Shown: piece by piece, positions 12,448-23,800 of the stretch | Position numbering within the stretch: position 1 is the first letter of the stretch | How the letters are laid out: each line of letters starts with the position of its first letter | NCBI GenBank assembly: GCA_013397695.1 | Contig: VYZI01000120.1 | Location: 2,056,682-2,120,681, forward strand | Reading direction: 5' to 3' | Source: Centropus unirufus | Taxonomy: Eukaryota; Chordata; Aves; Cuculiformes; Centropidae | Length of the DNA: 64,000 nt | The notes under the pieces: model-generated | Told to the model about the DNA's origin: nothing | The model's input: the letters and a program-made list of their open reading frames with translations, nothing else | The model's database searches: none | Program-made: the position numbers and the translations under genes

Positions 12448-14737
12448 TTTTTCTCCTGCTCCAGCTCCCACGCATTTCAAACTGCACACTGGCCTTTCTT
12501 AAGAGTCAAATCCATTTCAAAGCCATCTCCGCATCGCCTCTACTCGTGGTGAAACGGAGAGCGCGGTGCTTTCCTGCAGGAGTGCACGGCAAGCTCAGCG
12601 CTGGGAGGTGCCAGGGCTACGGTGCAGGGGTCCTCAGCTCCCTGGGCACAAGCCATGGTGGAACCCACACCGGGAACCTCCTGGAGGTGAGGGCAGCCCT
12701 CAGCTCCCCCAACAGGAGCCACAAGGCCAGCACCCGGCAACGCTCACGCCGTGGGGTCACAACTGAAATCTCTGTACAATGTTTGGAACCACAAGGAGTG
12801 GCTGCACAACATTTCAAAGAGTTAAAAATCCATATGCTGAGCTCAATCCTATATTTCATTAAAAACGTGTTTCCACAGCTGGGCCCCTCTGGTTGGCGCC
12901 CCTTCCAAAAGCCAGATGTAACCTAAGCGTGTGCTGAAGGAAGGGCTTTGGACGAACAGGGGAGAAACACAACCTTAGCTCACGGATGAAACACAAGTTC
13001 CCTCCCCGCAGCAGCCAGCGTTAGGTTTTCTACACGCGTTTCCAATGATGGAATCATTCCTACATCAGTGTCTGGTTCCCTTCTAACTCAGTCCTGCACG
13101 GGAAGGGTGTGGGTCTGCCCCGTCCATCGGCCCTGGAACGGCCTCTGAAGGTTCAGGTTTTAAAATACACCCTGGGTGGAATCCTGGCCCCAGCAAAGAA
13201 AGGGAGGAGAGTTCTGTCACCCACAGCCCTGGGGCAAGGACCTCTCCTATTGTTTTCAAGTTTATCAAACAGTTAAAATAGATTTGTATTTAAAATAACT
13301 CTGCAAACCTCAACAGGCAGCGTGCAGCCGAGGAGATGATTGCACACGGGGTGTTTATAGCCCTGCTCCCAGAGCCCAGGGCGCGCGCGGCCCCTGCTCC
13401 CGTCCACGGAACCCACAACTCAGCACCGTCAGCCAGGACAGACGCGCAAAGGAAAGCCTATCCCGAAGTGTCCAGTTAAACTGAGGTAGTAGAGCCTTTG
13501 CAAACACCGCCCACCTCCCGCTGCACTTTTACATCACTTACACCACTCGGGTCCATCGCTCGTGCTGCTGCGGGTGGGCACAACAACCAAACCGCGCTGG
13601 CCCGGGAGAAGCACTGAGCACAGCACAAAGAGCAGCTGCTGCTGGGAACGGCCCAGGCAAGTAGAAAATGGATTGGAGGCATCAGCATCGAGGGTCTGTC
13701 TGTCAAAAATAGCTCTGATATTTCTGGGGTAATCCATGTCCATTTTGTGTAGAATGCTTTTAAAAAATATATCAATCCGTTACCTGAGCAATCAAGGGTC
13801 AGAGTCTGATGGGTTTTTCCCCACTGCTTTGGTACCACGATGTTGCTCCGTTACTCCCATGGCTGACCAAGAGCACACGGCGTGGCCAGAGCATCACAGA
13901 CCGCAAGGAAGGTAGAGGTAACAGTCACGCCGTTCTGGGGACCCGTGGGGAACCTTCAGCCAGCGTTCACTTTAGGTGTGGGGGCTTTAACGTTTTGATT
14001 ACGTTGTGGAAGAAAAGCATCACTTAGTGTAAAGCAACAGTTCAACATTACAAACATTTAATACTGGTTACAACCTCTGGCCAAGGTTTGGCTATCGGCC
14101 TCCTCTTCCCTGTCTTCTTTACCCCTCCCTCCCCGCTATTCCCTCTCCCCAGGAGAAAGATTATAAATAAATTTTGGAGCTGAGAGAGTCATTAATGAGA
14201 TTTTTACAACCCACCCCACCCCGGCCCCTGTTCTGGAAGAATCCAGAAGCTGACTCTGACATGAAAAAGTAAAAGTTGTTTACAAATCATTGCAGCTTGA
14301 GAATCACAGATCCAAACGAGGTCCTCAGCAGCACAACCCAGGCTGAAGACACCTCCGCATCTCCTGTCACGTTCATAAGCGGTGACACCATCCCAGCCGT
14401 TCTCGAAGCAGCTCTTCCTCGTGCTCCCCAGGATAAATTACAGTCAGCCACTGTGGCAGAAACGGGTTAAAAATGCAAATCTTCAGCTTTTTGCTAAAAT
14501 CTTTGCTTTCTTGTGGTTGAAATATAGGCTTGCTCCTTTTTCCTTTCTTTACAAATGACCAAGTGGGAGAGGAAAAGTCTCCGACTGTTTGCAGACCGGG
14601 CAGTGCCGTACGGAGGTGCGGCAGCTCAGCGAGCAGTTTGTTGTAGTTGCTTCAAAGAGAAAGGAGCCAGGACAAGTCCCCTTCCAATTTGTTTCCAGAG
14701 GGGGAAAAAGAAATCAACGTCTGTGGCCTCTGGCATT

Positions 14738-14816
14738 TTAAAGTAGAATCTGGGCAACGTAGGGAGAGTGAGTGCTTGCTACAGCTGCCAGCAAAGGGAG
14801 GTCGCTGGATTCAATC
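14738..14816 (-). CDS. FNIP1: FNIP1 exon 18, C-terminal coding part (79 nt with stop)
   Basis: This exon encodes [20 protein letters not shown] and AQILL, then TAA at 14740-14738. The C-terminus is identical to the human one I recall. The acceptor is cctttcag. The same exon continues into the 3' UTR. Confidence 0.96.
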
Positions 14817-17800
14817 CTGAAAGGAAGCACAAGAGGCACATTTAATCCATCCCAGAAGATCCCTGGACTGAACACGTGCGCCAGCAGCCGCATTGCCTGC
14901 CCCAGCCCAGGTGTCTGCGAACAGCTCTGGGCAGGACTTTCTTCAAGGAGAACCGAAGCCAATTGTGCTCCTGAGTTCCACGCTCCAGCCACCCGCCTGC
15001 TCCTCCCATCCCCTCCAGATGGGCCTGAGGAGCCACAGCTCCGCCTCAGCTCCTGCCTGCCTGATTTTGGGGTTTTTCCACAGGGCCAAGAAACTGGCGG
15101 AGGGAATGACAACAGCAGATCCTTTCCTGCCCTCGGAGGAAAGGCAGCGATAGCTGGGACAGCGCAGGGGCACAGGACTGGGCTCAACTATAGCTGCAAC
15201 TGCCAGGGGAGCCTGGCACCGTGCTGCAGCTCACCCCACTGCAGCTGCTCCCCCACGGGCACTCCGTGCCACCTCCCTGTGCCCTTCTGCACCAAACAAC
15301 AGGCAGAGCCTTCCCATAAACACCCCTGAAACAGCTGCTCTGCCTGTGCCCCATGCCCACAGAGGCGTTGTGTGCCTTCCATGACACAGAGGGTGTTTCC
15401 TGCTGTGTAGGGAAGGTCAGCGTGGAGGATCAGGTGCCCCACGTTATTCCCTGATGGCTGAGCAGCTAAAGACGGACTCTGCCAAGGAAGGAGCGCTGAG
15501 CCCATCTTCCTGCCCGGAGGGAAGAGGGAAAAGCTGCGGGGGTCCTCAGGATCAAGCAATCCCTAAGGAGAGGCCTGCGGCCATGGGTGATTTATGCCAC
15601 ACTAGGGTTCCAGTCCCATTTAGGAATTGTCTCCCTGTGCTTAGGACAACACCCAGACAGAGGATTTGGCCCCAGGAAACCCGGGGCAGCGCCGCTTGGA
15701 GGGAGTTTGGGATCATACCCCAGCACCACACCCAGCTCCTTGACGTGAACTCTCATCTGGCCCTTGAGATACTCGGACAGCATCTTGCTCTTGAAGTACA
15801 GCTCCTGCAGCCGATCTTCCAGGTGCATCACACACTAGAGAGCAAAGACAGACACGGCATCAGCGATGAGACAGCGCTAGATCCAAAGCACACCCGGCCT
15901 CAAAGCCAAACGGCCCAGGCCCCATCCAGCTGTTGCCTTTTCCGCGGTCGTGTCTGGGTGAATAATTAGAAAGACACTGGCAAATTTTTCTTCACTGGCA
16001 AGACTCTCTGTTTTGAGCAGAAGCCTTGGATTGCAGGGTAAGTCAGAATCAATGAGACGGTTGTCTTGATTAGAGCAGCATTTAAACAGCTCAAAAAACT
16101 GCACCAGGGGACGCCCTGGCTACTAAAATTGTGGCTACAAGTAAACTAGGCTGAACTTTACACCTCTTTAAACTACAAAGTGCAAGGATGCTTTAAAGAC
16201 ACGGCCCTCACGGCTGTTGTTCACACTTACAAAGTTTGGAGATAAATTATGCTTGTAAAGCTGAAGAGTGGAATGGAGCAGGTTGGAGACGAGGCTTGAG
16301 ACTAGCACTTCTTTTCCCAGCTTGTTATCGATCACCCTCCTCTGGCTACTGGCCACTTGCACCGTCCACTTGTCCGTGTCTGCAATAATGCAGACGGCCT
16401 CTGCGATCGGCTCATCCAGAACTGGATGCTGGGAACAAAAAAAAGAGAGAGCAGAACACTGAGAACGACACAGAGCAGGGGTTGATGCACAACAAATCCA
16501 TCCTGGAGAGCTGGGGTGGATTCCCAGACCCTGCTTCACCTCAACCACAGAACAGGGGCTGAGAACTGTTCCCAGCAGAGCTCTGCCGTGAGCAAGGCTG
16601 GGCTGGGAAGGACAAGCGCTGCTTACATTTTCTTCCAGGCTTGAAAGGGTCTCACTGGCTGACAAGTAAATCTTCTGATCGTTGCTATCAGGAGTTATTC
16701 CTTATCTAAAATGTATTTTAAACACCTCAAACGGAAAGTACCAAAAATCCCCCGTGCTGTTCAGCAGGGCTGTTAAGCAGGCCGGGTTTATTCCCAGTGC
16801 CGCTGGTTTCCCGCTGGGAAGGCCAGCAGAGGGAGTCAGGACCCAAGCCTGCGCCTCGCTGCTCCAGCCCTGCCAGGCCCAAAGCCAGGAGGGATCTCAG
16901 AAGGGAGCCCTTGGCACCCGCTGCCCTCCCCGGGACTGGTTTCTGGCCGAGCTCTGAGGTATCAGCTCTTCCCAGCGAGTCCCCTCAGGACCCCTGTGTT
17001 ATACTGGGGTCTCTTCCCAACAAAGCCGGCACTGCTGGACACCTTGACTACAATCCTAAAAAAGGAGTGACATCCCCAAAACGCGGAGTGTTCCTGATGG
17101 CTTCACCGTGGAGGCCATGCCCTGCCCCGCAGGCAGAGCACCTCGGCTGGATGCACATGGGAAGAGGAGGCATCCTGAGGAGGCCGAGGGAGCCTCCGCA
17201 TGGCAGCCAGACGCTGTGCCCGGGAAGGAAAGCTCAGCCACCTCAGCCTCTGGCCCTCTTTGACATCGCTCCACCCTGCAGCCACCACCAGGATGGTCTG
17301 CAGGAGACCAGGATTGCTCCATGGCTGGGGACAGAGATCCACCTTCCCCAGGACACGAGCCTCACGGCCCACTTCCACAGGAGCAGAAGCTTTTGTGCTC
17401 CAGGTTTGCAGTGAAATAACCACGTTTTTCAGATAAGTTAATTGAGAGAGGAGAAAGCATTGGTGACCTGGGACCGGGGAAACCTCAAGAGAGCAGCGAC
17501 AGTAAATATTTCTGCTTCCAGCAGGTTTGTACATCCAGAAACATTTGCCTTTCCCTACTGCGACAAATACATTTACCAAATGTAGCTTAATTACCTGCAC
17601 AGCATGAGACAAATCTGACACCAAACAGTGCCTCAGCTTTTCATCACTTCCTATTCCTTGCAAAACAAAGTCAGGGACGTAGGACGAACAGTAGCCACCG
17701 AGTAAGGATCTTCCAAAATTGGCAATACTGGGCTGGACAGAGTTCACTTCAACTAACTTTGACCTGCAAGAAAGGCAAATCCAAGAGATGTACAACGGCA

Positions 17801-20800
17801 AACACCACACGCAGCTCACAGGGAGGCTGCATTCTCCCAGTTGTCCTCTTCTCACTGCCACTCAAGAGCTTTTTAAGATGAAAGTTTAAAGTCATCTTGT
17901 GTGGTCAGAGCATCGTGGAAGGAAAGGCTACAAGCCAAGACCTCAATGCATGTTTTTTTCCAGATCACTGATCTCTCTCTGCGTTCTTAACCAGCAAAAG
18001 CTCGAGAGACACTTTTCCAGCCACTGATGCCAAGTTCGCTGCATTCCTCCCAACATGTGACATGAGAAGAGGCTCTGTCTTTTTTAGGGTCTGTTACTGC
18101 CCCACAGGACTTACCCAGGGAAAGGAATCTCATATTCTTCTGCCCAGTCTTCCTGCTCTCCTCCGTAATAGTTACCGCTTGGCCGAGTCAGATCGTGACC
18201 TGTGTCCTCGCTTTCGCTGTCACCCAAGGCACTGTCTGAGCTCTCATTTCTTGGAATGTCCCAATCGATACCCGGGGCAACTTTTTTCTCTACGTTTTCC
18301 CTGTCCCCATGGGGGACGCGAATGGAGATTTTCTCTCTTTGGTCCTGCTCATGAAAGCAGTTTTTGTAGGTCTCCTGTCGAACGGAGTCCATGAACTTAC
18401 AAAATTCACTGGGGGGTTTGCTAGGCTTTGTACACAGCTTGTTAGAAAACTCTAAGCTACCGCTGTGAGCAAGAAGGTCTGGAGCTGCTTGCCCTGGAAT
18501 ATCGTCAATAGTCCGAGTTTCAATTGAACTGTCATCAGTAAAATATTCATCAAACAGGCTCATGCTCTCCGCGTTGTAGGGGTTTGGATTCCAGCTCTGA
18601 TGCTCGCTCGCAACTTGAGGAAAGGCCTCGGCTGTCCCACAGTCTCTACTTTGGTCCTCGACAGTTTGTTTAGCTTCACAGTTCTGGTCAGCAGACGCTC
18701 CTTCCTCTGCCGCTGGTGGGCTGTGATGCCTGGCAATTTGTTCCGCTACCGCCTGACTTCGGAGCTCGATGTCCGAATCGGGCGACATGGAGTCTCCGAT
18801 GAGGAAAGTCACCTTTGTCTGAGCCTCGGCAGCACCGCGAGGAAACGTGTCGCAGAAGAGCTTATCTGGAGGCTTCTTCTCCACGGCGAGACCAGGTGAC
18901 CTCGTTACAGCCAGCGCCACCGATTCCCGCGTGTCCTCCTTCCTCCACACGTTTGCTGCTGGCGCCAAAGCCGATTCCAGCACCGCGCGTTTCTCTGGTG
19001 AAGCTGACCCTGCGCACACCACAGCCTCCAGTTTTGTGTCCAGGCAGGGCTGTGGTTGCTTCGCATCAACAGCGTCTTCCTGGCAATCGTCAGGGACGAT
19101 GGTTCTGTTCTCATCTGAAGAGGTTTCCAGCTCTACCTTAGGAGTGTTTTGGGCGTCTTCTCTCTCTTGCTGTGAAACACCCTCTATGTTTTGTGCAAGG
19201 GAGATGGGGCACTTGCAGTATTTACAGCTACAGTTGGGGGTTCTCCCCTCCTCAGCCTCCGTTGGCAGCAAGTTGCCCCGGTTCTTGTGCATTGTGACAA
19301 GCACATACTCGGATTCTTCTACTTCTCCTTTCTCCAGCGTGGTAGTGATAACAGTTCCAGGCATGACAATGGCCTCATCTTCCCCATTTTCTAGAAGATG
19401 AGTCTCTTGAAGTTCAGAGCATCTGATGAAGTAAGTAAGGAAATAAAGCAATCTCTGTACCAGGTCATGCCTTTTGCCAACCACAACTGTTTTTGCCAGT
19501 CTCACAGGTGATCCAATAGCCCCGTACAGGTCCCCTAGAACAGGAAACACAACAATTATTTGGCGTCTTTAAAATGAATTATTCCTCTCGCAGAAAATCA
19601 CCGTGGCCAGTTTCCAAAGGCCAGGTCTACAACAGACAAACACCAAAGTGGCAGAGCCAGGACAGCTCTGCTGACATTTTGTTTTTAATACAGAGAATCC
19701 CAAAGCTGCTGTTGGTATCTCTGCAAGGTGACACGGTGGCCAGGGAGACACCTGATCTCGTGTGGTAGGGAGCGTTCACAGCACCCAACTGCAGGGCCCA
19801 GCTCTGGAGGCCCGGCCCCTGGGTTCCTTGTAGAGCCAGGGGAATGAGGAGGAGGCACCTGCTCTGAATTGCCCTGGAGAGCCTGGAAACCAGGCGGAAC
19901 TTTCACCCACCAAGTGAAAGCTGTAAGGGGAAAGAAACCTGTGCCAAGAACGAGGGCAACAAGTGGCAGTGGTGGGCGCAAAGCTGAAGGCGGCCTCTTC
20001 TTCCCTCCCCTTGAGCTCTGCTGGGGGTCAGAGGAGCTGTTGGAGCTGCACTCCAGATTCACCTGGGGCAGAGCCTGTGCGTGGGCTGCTCTGGAGGTGC
20101 TGGGGCACTGCAGGAATGCCAGGATAAGGGGACAAGGGCTCCAAGAGGCCTCCAAGGCCAAGCAAACCTCAGGGGTTCCCTTGAGTCCCATGAGCTCCAA
20201 GATCAAGTCTTTTTGCCAGGTCCCCGGCCATTCCTGCCTATATCAGCATAGGGCAACCTCACAAAACTTTCCTTCCCTGACTGAATTCCATGAGTTTTTG
20301 TGCAGAGCAGGACAATCTGCCCTCCCCTTTGCTCAGCAAAGACAATGCGACCAGCTGCTTGATCGGCCGGGCTCTGAGACCTTACCCAGGCATGATTTCC
20401 TGTACCAAGTCATTCCTTTGTCTGTTGGATTAAGAGTACATTCATTTCCCATCAGAAGACAGATCTCCTTGATTTGCTCTTTCCATAACTCAGCCTATTG
20501 ACAGCAGCAGCCCAAAAATGAAACCTGATTTTCCTTACAGAGGGAGGACCAGAGGGAGTCTGGAATGCTCCATCATCACCAGGACAGGTGACCTTAACCG
20601 ACCCAGCAGAGATGACTAAAGAGGGCTTTACTTCTGGCTGTCACTTTATGATTGATAATGCCTTAAGAAATTACAGCATACAAAAAACCACAGTGACCAC
20701 CTCTAAGCTTGCATAGCTCTGTCTCAATTTAAATTAAAAAGTAATTAACTTTGGGGGGGAGACACAAGCACCCCTAAGGCCCCCCACGCGCACACCCGTT

Positions 20801-23800
20801 CCTGTAAAACTGTTGGATGACTTGGAGATGTTTGCCACGCACCGAGCTGTGCCCACAGCGGGTTGTACGGGTGGGTTTTGGCCAGCATGTCCACGCTCTG
20901 GGAAGAATGCTTTTCCAGGAAGATTCGTATCGGCGGCTGCCCGTTGGGCATGACGGTGGGGACCCAGGCCAAGTGGTTTGTCAGGACTGCGGTCAGCAGA
21001 GCTGGGAGAAACCTGGAAGAAAAATGTTCAGCATCATTTGTTTGCAGGTGCACGCTCAGGTTGTCAAACCAACAGCAGCTCTGCAGTCTCCAGGATCACT
21101 GGGGCCTCAAATTCCAGCCAGCTCCACCCCCTGCCATGGGCATGGACACCTCCCACTGGATCAGGGGGCTCCAAGCCTCATCCAGTCTGGCCTTGAACAC
21201 CTCCAGGGATGGGGCAGCCACCACTTCCCTGGGCAACCTGAGCCAGGGCCTCCTCACCCTCATCGTGAGGAATTTCATCCTAATGTCTCATCTAAATCTT
21301 CCTCCTTCCAATTTAAAGCCATTCCCCCTCATCCTGTCCTTACATGGACGTTGATTGCAGAAACAACCTAACAAAGTCAGCAGAATCATCTCTTCTGTCT
21401 TGGTTCCTTGGGAAAAGCAGGGAGGGCTGTATCCTCCCTCCTGACCCTGCAAAGCTCTGCTTTAGAATACACATTAAAAGTAAAATTAAATATTTTGGAC
21501 TTGTGGCATCTCAGTTCCTCTGTTTGGCAATAATTATGAGACTTCCTTTTTTTATTTGCAAGTTGTAAACCCTCTCAAACTCAATTCACTTTTGTTTGCA
21601 CTAAGAAAACAGTGGCAAAGCGTGGCCTCTGAACTCCAAGAAGGAGATCCCAGAAAAGCCTCCGAGTGCTGAGAAGGGGGGAGCTGAGGCTGCCAGGCCT
21701 GTAGAACAGCGAGGCGCTGTGTTCCCTCATCTCACTGTGATGCGATTTAAGCCCATATGGCTGCTCCTTTTCTACACTGAAAGCCCCAGAAGTTCTGTAA
21801 GAACAAAGCAATAAAAGAAAGTGGCTCGGCCAGAAGGACCGTGTCCTTCCACCAGCAAACGGCCTTTGCTAATGAAGCCAGCAAGGAGCAAAATCCTTCT
21901 GGGAAATGTTAGCTAAGATTTACTGTAACGACAGGGCATGGTTCCTGCTCTGGGGAAGTTCTTCCATCCCAGTCCCCTCCCGTGGCAGAAGCGCGCAGAA
22001 GTGCAGCTCCAGAGCTTCCCACGTGCCGACAGATGGTGCTGGAGGCTGCTGCAGCGGCTCGGGTGCCCCGGGAGGAAAACAGGCAAACAGTGGGGAGCCT
22101 GGAAGTAATGCTATTCCCATGGTTTACAAGCATCCAGGGACCCTGCAGTTTAAATTTAGCCCTGGCTCTTCACTGGAGACAGGCAGAGGAGGAAAGGTGA
22201 TTTACAACTACACTGAAAAGAGTAGAATCGTGGAATCATTAAGGTTGGAAAACACCTCTGAGCTAATCCAGCCCAACCATCAGCTCAGCACCCCATGCCT
22301 GCCAAACCCTGTCCCCAAGTGCCATGGCCACATGGTTTTTGAACCCCTCCAGGGATGGAGGTTCCACCACCGCCCTGGGCAGCCATTCCGATGCTTGACA
22401 TAGGGTTTGATTTTCCTCTTGCCTCCATCACTGTAAATCCTACTATATTTAAAACAAAACAAGGAAACAAACCCAACCAAATGACCACTTAAACATAAAC
22501 CAAGTGGCATAGGGCTCAGAATGGCAGGGATGGAGGAGCCAATCCCAGGGAAAAGCTCCCACAGCAGCAACAAATTATTCCAGGAAAATACACGGGAAGC
22601 CCTCCCAACTTCCTGCAGTTTCTCCCCCTGTGCTGAAGCAGGAGAAGCCGGAGCATCCTGACTGCTAATTCTCACCCTCCCGCCTGGGGAAGCGAATGAC
22701 CAAGGTGGTGGTGAAGCTGGTGAGCAGCAGCCCCTTCCCCACCCCACAGAGCTTCCCCAGAGCAAACAGCTGGGCTTGCAGAGCCATTCCCACTCACACT
22801 CCACAGGCTTGTGCTCCTTTTAGGACTTTGGTGGAGCCAAACGCTTTAAAACCTTCCCCTATTCATGCCCTGGGGAAAGAGAACGAAGTGCTGACAGCAG
22901 AGTAAATTTATCAGGTTCTCCCAAGTTTATCAGGAACCTTCTCCTCAGCTACAGACGAGCAGCTCTGTCCTGTGGGCAGAGAGGTGAGCACTAACAAAGC
23001 GGTGGCGTTGGAGCCGGGTCTCGGAGCACGCCGTGGTCAGACAGTCCTACAGACACAGCCCTCAGTGAATGTTTAACCCTGCTCATCACACGGCAGCTGA
23101 CTCTGAAAGGCAGGTGAATGCATTTCATAGGCGTGTTCACCCCCTTCCAGACACACACACCCATCACGCGCTTCCTATGGCCACGGTTCAAACGTTTTCC
23201 CTCTACCAAAGTTGTGGGGAAGCAGGAATATAATGAGATAGACTCTTATTTCTGGTTTGCGTTCTAAAGGAAAGCACCTATGGACAATCTTTTGATTCTT
23301 TTCATCACCTAGATTTTTAAAAAGAGATTCAGGTTTGAAATAAAAAGGCATAAACACAGATGTAATTTCAAAACTAAAATGCACCGTACTGGTTCTTGGA
23401 GGCATTTTCCATCAAGAAAGTGAATTCCTTCATGAAGCGATGGCACAGCTGGTTCTTCTCCGGTGTCCCCGACATCATGGTGAGCCAGACGGGCTCCCCG
23501 ATCCGTGGCATTGTGTAGAGATTGCAAATGGTTGTTCTAAAAAACACAAAACCAGACAATCCAGCAGAATAAACAACACAGAGAAAGGCAGAGATCCCTG
23601 TTCAAAGAATTTCCTGCAAGGTTTTGTTCCAGCTGTCACCTCTAAGGGAAAGAACACTTCTGTCACCCCTTTTCCAAACCCTGTGGTTCACTAAGCTGTG
23701 CTTTTAGGCTCCCACCTCAGAGCTGAGCACCAGGGGGGTTCATGCACCTGCCTGCACTGACCCCAAGCACAGCGGCAGAAGCCCAGAGCCACCCTCTTCC

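Larger units (their letters stand above)
11815..14737 (-). other. FNIP1: FNIP1 3' UTR (inferred)
   Basis: About 2.9 kb follows the stop codon before the first good polyadenylation signal on this strand, similar to the long human 3' UTR. The distal part (about 11.82-12.06 kb) is AT-rich. The middle holds an 18-bp tandem repeat (12361-12447). A 7-base match to the complement of the miR-499 seed lies at 12149-12155. A variant signal (ATTAAA on the minus strand) at 14057-14062 could give a much shorter UTR. The extent is inferred from signals only. Confidence 0.55.
21013..23389. other. FNIP1 intron 12
   Basis: This intron of 2.4 kb contains two CR1 fragments (21108-21346 and 22225-22404). The remainder is unremarkable single-copy DNA. 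Confidence 0.8.

Noticed and set aside
12149..12552. Cys-Gly-Gly-Thr and His-Thr-Glu repeat frames on the two strands
   Set aside because: They are translations of the 18-bp tandem repeat in the FNIP1 3' UTR and have no other coding support.
19685..20501. 173-codon minus-strand and 210-codon plus-strand frames in intron 13
   Set aside because: They lie wholly within an intron, overlap each other on opposite strands and show no recognisable protein.
20817..21371. 184- and 163-codon plus-strand frames
   Set aside because: They are antisense to FNIP1 exon 13 and run into a CR1 fragment.
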